64,000 bases of DNA. It comes from Bradyrhizobium sp. 195 (GTDB lineage: Bacteria; Pseudomonadota; Alphaproteobacteria; Rhizobiales; Xanthobacteraceae). The stretch's first letter is position 1. The number at the start of each line of letters is the position of its first letter. The stretch is from the NCBI RefSeq assembly GCF_023101665.1, contig NZ_CP082161.1, forward strand, positions 5,642,001 through 5,706,000. The letters are read 5' to 3'. The translations under genes and the position numbers were made by a program. Positions 62,286 to 64,000 of this stretch are shown piece by piece. The notes beneath the pieces were generated by a model that saw only the letters and a list, made by a program, of their open reading frames with translations, was not told the DNA's origin and ran no database searches.

Positions 62286-62691
62286 CGGAATCTCCATCGG
62301 CGCGTAACGCCATAAAAGAAGGGCTTGTGAGTAAAGTCGGCGGGAAGTGACTGGCCGCTCCAGCGTCGCAATCGAAGTCTGAAGCGCTGTGCAAGTAGCG
62401 CCAGTATTGAGGAGTGACAAGCGCGTCGGCCTCGCCTTCGTGCAATAATGCGCACGATGTGAACGAGCGTTCGCATCGCAGCCACAGCAAGGTTATGATT
62501 GCGTGACGCCGCGACGGCGCTGCCCTGCAAGCGCGGCGATCGCGGGCACCTCTTCGTCGATCCCGTGAGTGAAGCCGCCTCAGAAGCAACGATCGGCGGA
62601 CGGCTGATTGATCACGGCCCTCGGATGGTAGTTCTGCGCGCCCGTGCGGGGATCGCGCGCAACCCCCGTTGAAGCGCCAGAGGCCGGCTGC
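62286..62691. other. Gene-free interval upstream of the HdeA-like gene
   Basis: There are 406 bases without a supported gene. No EcfG site or riboswitch is seen before the HdeA-like gene. An open minus-strand frame ends at 62580, without a usable start codon. Confidence 0.5.
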
Positions 62692-62916
62692 CTATTTCGG
62701 CTTCTTGGCGGGTTCGCTGGGGCGGGCTCCGCCCCAGGGGTCGTACTTGTCCTTGGGTTCGGGAATGCGCTCGAGCGCGGCCTTGTAGGCCTTCTCGTCG
62801 ACCTTGGGCTTGTTGTCCGCCGGCTTGGCGGGGTCAGTGGCAGGCCGCCGGCTCTGCGCCTGCGCCGATGCGGCCGTCAGCGCCAGCACGGCGGCCGCTA
62901 TGACCAAAATCCTCAT
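62692..62916 (-). CDS. Small exported protein with DPWGG motif (copy 2)
   Basis: The 74-residue protein has a signal peptide (ILVIAAAVLALTAASAQA), then KVDEKAYKAALERIPEPKDK and YDPWGGARPSEPAKKPK. The second half matches the protein at 60738-61031 in its motif and proline/lysine-rich end. AGGGGATT precedes the ATG at 62916. The longer in-frame start at 62991 has no signal peptide. Confidence 0.72.
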   Translation of the reverse strand: MRILVIAAAVLALTAASAQAQSRRPATDPAKPADNKPKVDEKAYKAALERIPEPKDKYDPWGGARPSEPAKKPK

Positions 62917-63069
62917 TGGTGCAATCCCCTTCGTCTGGGGTACAAACTTAGCGTGCAATTCCGGAATATGAAATGCCGCGAGTTCCGGCACTTCAGCAAA
63001 TCTTGATCGCCGGGGACTTCGTCGGATCGCATTGCTACCTATCTGTTGGGCCGCGGGGGACCTTCACGG

Positions 63070-63474
63070 ATGTTGCGGACTATTGCTCAAGCGGCGCTGC
63101 TCGCCGGCGCGCTCGCGCTCGGTGCCTGCGGCTTTGCCGACAGCCGCGCCCCGGTGCCGGAGTTCATGCGCATGAAGGAGGCCGAGCAGTCGCCGCCCGA
63201 AGCGCCTCCCGACGTCAAGCGCTTGGTCCGCGAGCAGATCGATGTCGTCTTCCTGACCACCTCCTATCCGCGCGAGGTGCACGTCGCCCCGCCCCATCGT
63301 GAGGTGCGCGGACCGGGTTGGACCTCCTGCGTGCGCGCGCAGCTCACCTCCGCGACCGGCACTTCGCTCGGTGCCCAGACCTACATCGTAACGATAACAG
63401 GCGGAAAGGTTGTCGACCGCCGTCGTGCGGAAGCCGACGACATCTGCGGGACCGAAACTTACGAGCCGATCTAG
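63070..63474 (+). CDS. Putative lipoprotein (134 aa)
   Basis: The 134-residue protein has a signal peptide with lipobox LALGAC (cysteine about residue 20), then FADSRAPVPEFMRMKEAEQS and a C-terminal beta-rich domain (PREVHVAPPHREVRGPGWTS, CVRAQLTSATGTSLGAQTYI). Two further cysteines (TSCVRA, DDICGTE) may pair. The function is unknown. The ATG at 63070 follows GGGGGACC. Confidence 0.75.
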   Translation: MLRTIAQAALLAGALALGACGFADSRAPVPEFMRMKEAEQSPPEAPPDVKRLVREQIDVVFLTTSYPREVHVAPPHREVRGPGWTSCVRAQLTSATGTSLGAQTYIVTITGGKVVDRRRAEADDICGTETYEPI

Positions 63475-63582
63475 GAACCGCCCAAAAGACGGGCAGTTCC
63501 GGGAAAAACCAGCACCGCGGCGGGGAACGATCACCGCCTCCCCTTCTTGTTACCGCCGAGGGCAGTTTCTGAGGAGGACAGG

Positions 63583-63915
63583 ATGAAGACATTCACGATT
63601 GCGCTGTTGGCGGGCGTCGGTGCTTTGGCAGCCGCTTCGAGCGCGAAGGCGTCCGATATTTACACGAGCAGCGAGTACACCAATCCGGATCTGGTCCAGC
63701 AGGTACGGCTTGTCTGCGACGACGCCGGCCGCTGCTATCGCACGCGCGGCGGTTCGCGCGTGGTCGTACGCGATTCCTATAATTCCATGCCGCGCGAGCG
63801 TTATTACGAGCGTCGGTCGTATCATCGCGACTGGGATGACGGCCCGCGCGCCGGCGTCGGCATTCGCGCGCCTGGCGTCAGCGTCGGCGTGGGTGTCGGC
63901 GACGACCGCTGGTAA
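63583..63915 (+). CDS. Exported hypothetical protein (110 aa)
   Basis: The protein has a signal peptide (FTIALLAGVGALAAASSAKA), one CDDAGRC pair of cysteines, an arginine/tyrosine-rich middle (SMPRERYYERRSYHRDWDD) and a glycine/valine repeat end (GIRAPGVSVGVGVGDDRW). GAGGAGGAC precedes the ATG. A cell-surface or periplasmic role is inferred. It is followed by a strong terminator. Confidence 0.72.
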   Translation: MKTFTIALLAGVGALAAASSAKASDIYTSSEYTNPDLVQQVRLVCDDAGRCYRTRGGSRVVVRDSYNSMPRERYYERRSYHRDWDDGPRAGVGIRAPGVSVGVGVGDDRW

Positions 63916-63942
63916 TGACCGCGAGGTAAGGCAAAGGCAAAG

Positions 63943-63974
63943 GGATCGGACGACGATCGTCGTCCGGTCCTTTT
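63943..63974 (+). terminator. Intrinsic terminator at the right edge
   Basis: A long palindrome centred on GACGACGATCGTCGTC (13-bp arms with one mismatch), followed by TTTT, lies 28 bases after the exported protein stop. Confidence 0.8.
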
Positions 63975-64000
63975 CGGCGTCATCGGGAATGTCGCTCCGC

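Noticed and set aside
62580..62690. Open minus-strand stretch ending ARDPRTGAQNYHPRAVINQP before a stop
   Set aside because: The amino acid pattern looks protein-like, but there is no start codon between it and the DPWGG gene and it lies in another frame; it may be a remnant, not a supported gene.
63515..63570. GGAAC with a later GTT upstream of the last gene as an EcfG promoter
   Set aside because: The spacing is about 19-20 bases and the -10 lacks the leading C, outside the consensus.

Overview
The window is a GC-rich chromosomal segment of an alphaproteobacterium, most likely a Bradyrhizobium or a close Nitrobacteraceae relative. This is inferred from protein content, not from a search. 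The indications are a PurS/PurQ/small-PurL system, an F1-ATPase zeta-type regulator, an alphaproteobacterial LexA box (GAAC-N7-GAAC) before recA, an EcfG-type promoter, Bug and TRAP solute receptors, EgtB/EgtD, and several families of intergenic palindromes of the kind common in Bradyrhizobium genomes. No rRNA, tRNA, CRISPR array or prophage is visible.

Layout. 1-9.8 kb: a partial acyl-CoA synthetase, a soluble SecD-like exported protein, a membrane-anchored cyclic-nucleotide-binding protein, a GST, murI, an HpcH/HpaI aldolase, a secreted cupin, a lone E2-type acyltransferase, rpsD with its own promoter and terminator, and a threonine aldolase. 9.9-13.4 kb: a leftward operon of grxD, a macro-domain deacetylase and two tandem class-C beta-lactamase-like hydrolases. 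13.6-15.9 kb: egtB-egtD (ergothioneine). 16-26 kb: bolA-ltrA, DUF427, DUF1328 with an EcfG promoter, an acyltransferase, purL, a thioesterase, an EamA exporter, a SAF-domain oxidoreductase and a LysR regulator. 26.5-29.4 kb: a TRAP transporter with fused DctQM.

29.4-36 kb: a TPR gene broken by an amber codon, a Bug receptor coupled to purQ, corA, purS, purC, the zeta subunit and a LysR regulator. 36-41.5 kb: a PEP-mutase-like enzyme, cynS, a BTAD/alpha-beta-hydrolase fusion, mddA, a regulator fused by deletion to the tail of a quinone oxidoreductase, and a double hot-dog protein. 41.7-48.5 kb: a TrmJ-DUF559 fusion, icd, a DUF3455 protein, a decayed ion channel and alaS. 48.7-53.6 kb: a tandem glycine riboswitch controlling gcvT-gcvH-gcvP. 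53.7-56.5 kb: an IS110 element and a tandem pair of uncharacterised paralogues. 56.6-64 kb: recA with a LexA-controlled promoter, then many small exported or hypothetical proteins, including three short genes (55, 29 and 43 codons).

How the parts work together. purC, purS, purQ, purL, bolA and grxD lie on one strand in the order expected for rhizobia, but are spread over about 21 kb with unrelated genes between them. The Gcv proteins form one glycine-induced pathway. Redox genes (grxD, bolA, egtBD) cluster loosely. Gene decay is recurrent: three loci are broken by nonsense codons, deletion or frameshift. No wholly new multi-gene system can be proven from the sequence. The best leads are the BTAD-hydrolase/mddA locus, the grxD-macro-hydrolase operon, the candidate bridge RNA of the IS110 element, the TrmJ-nuclease fusion and the paralogue pair beside the IS.
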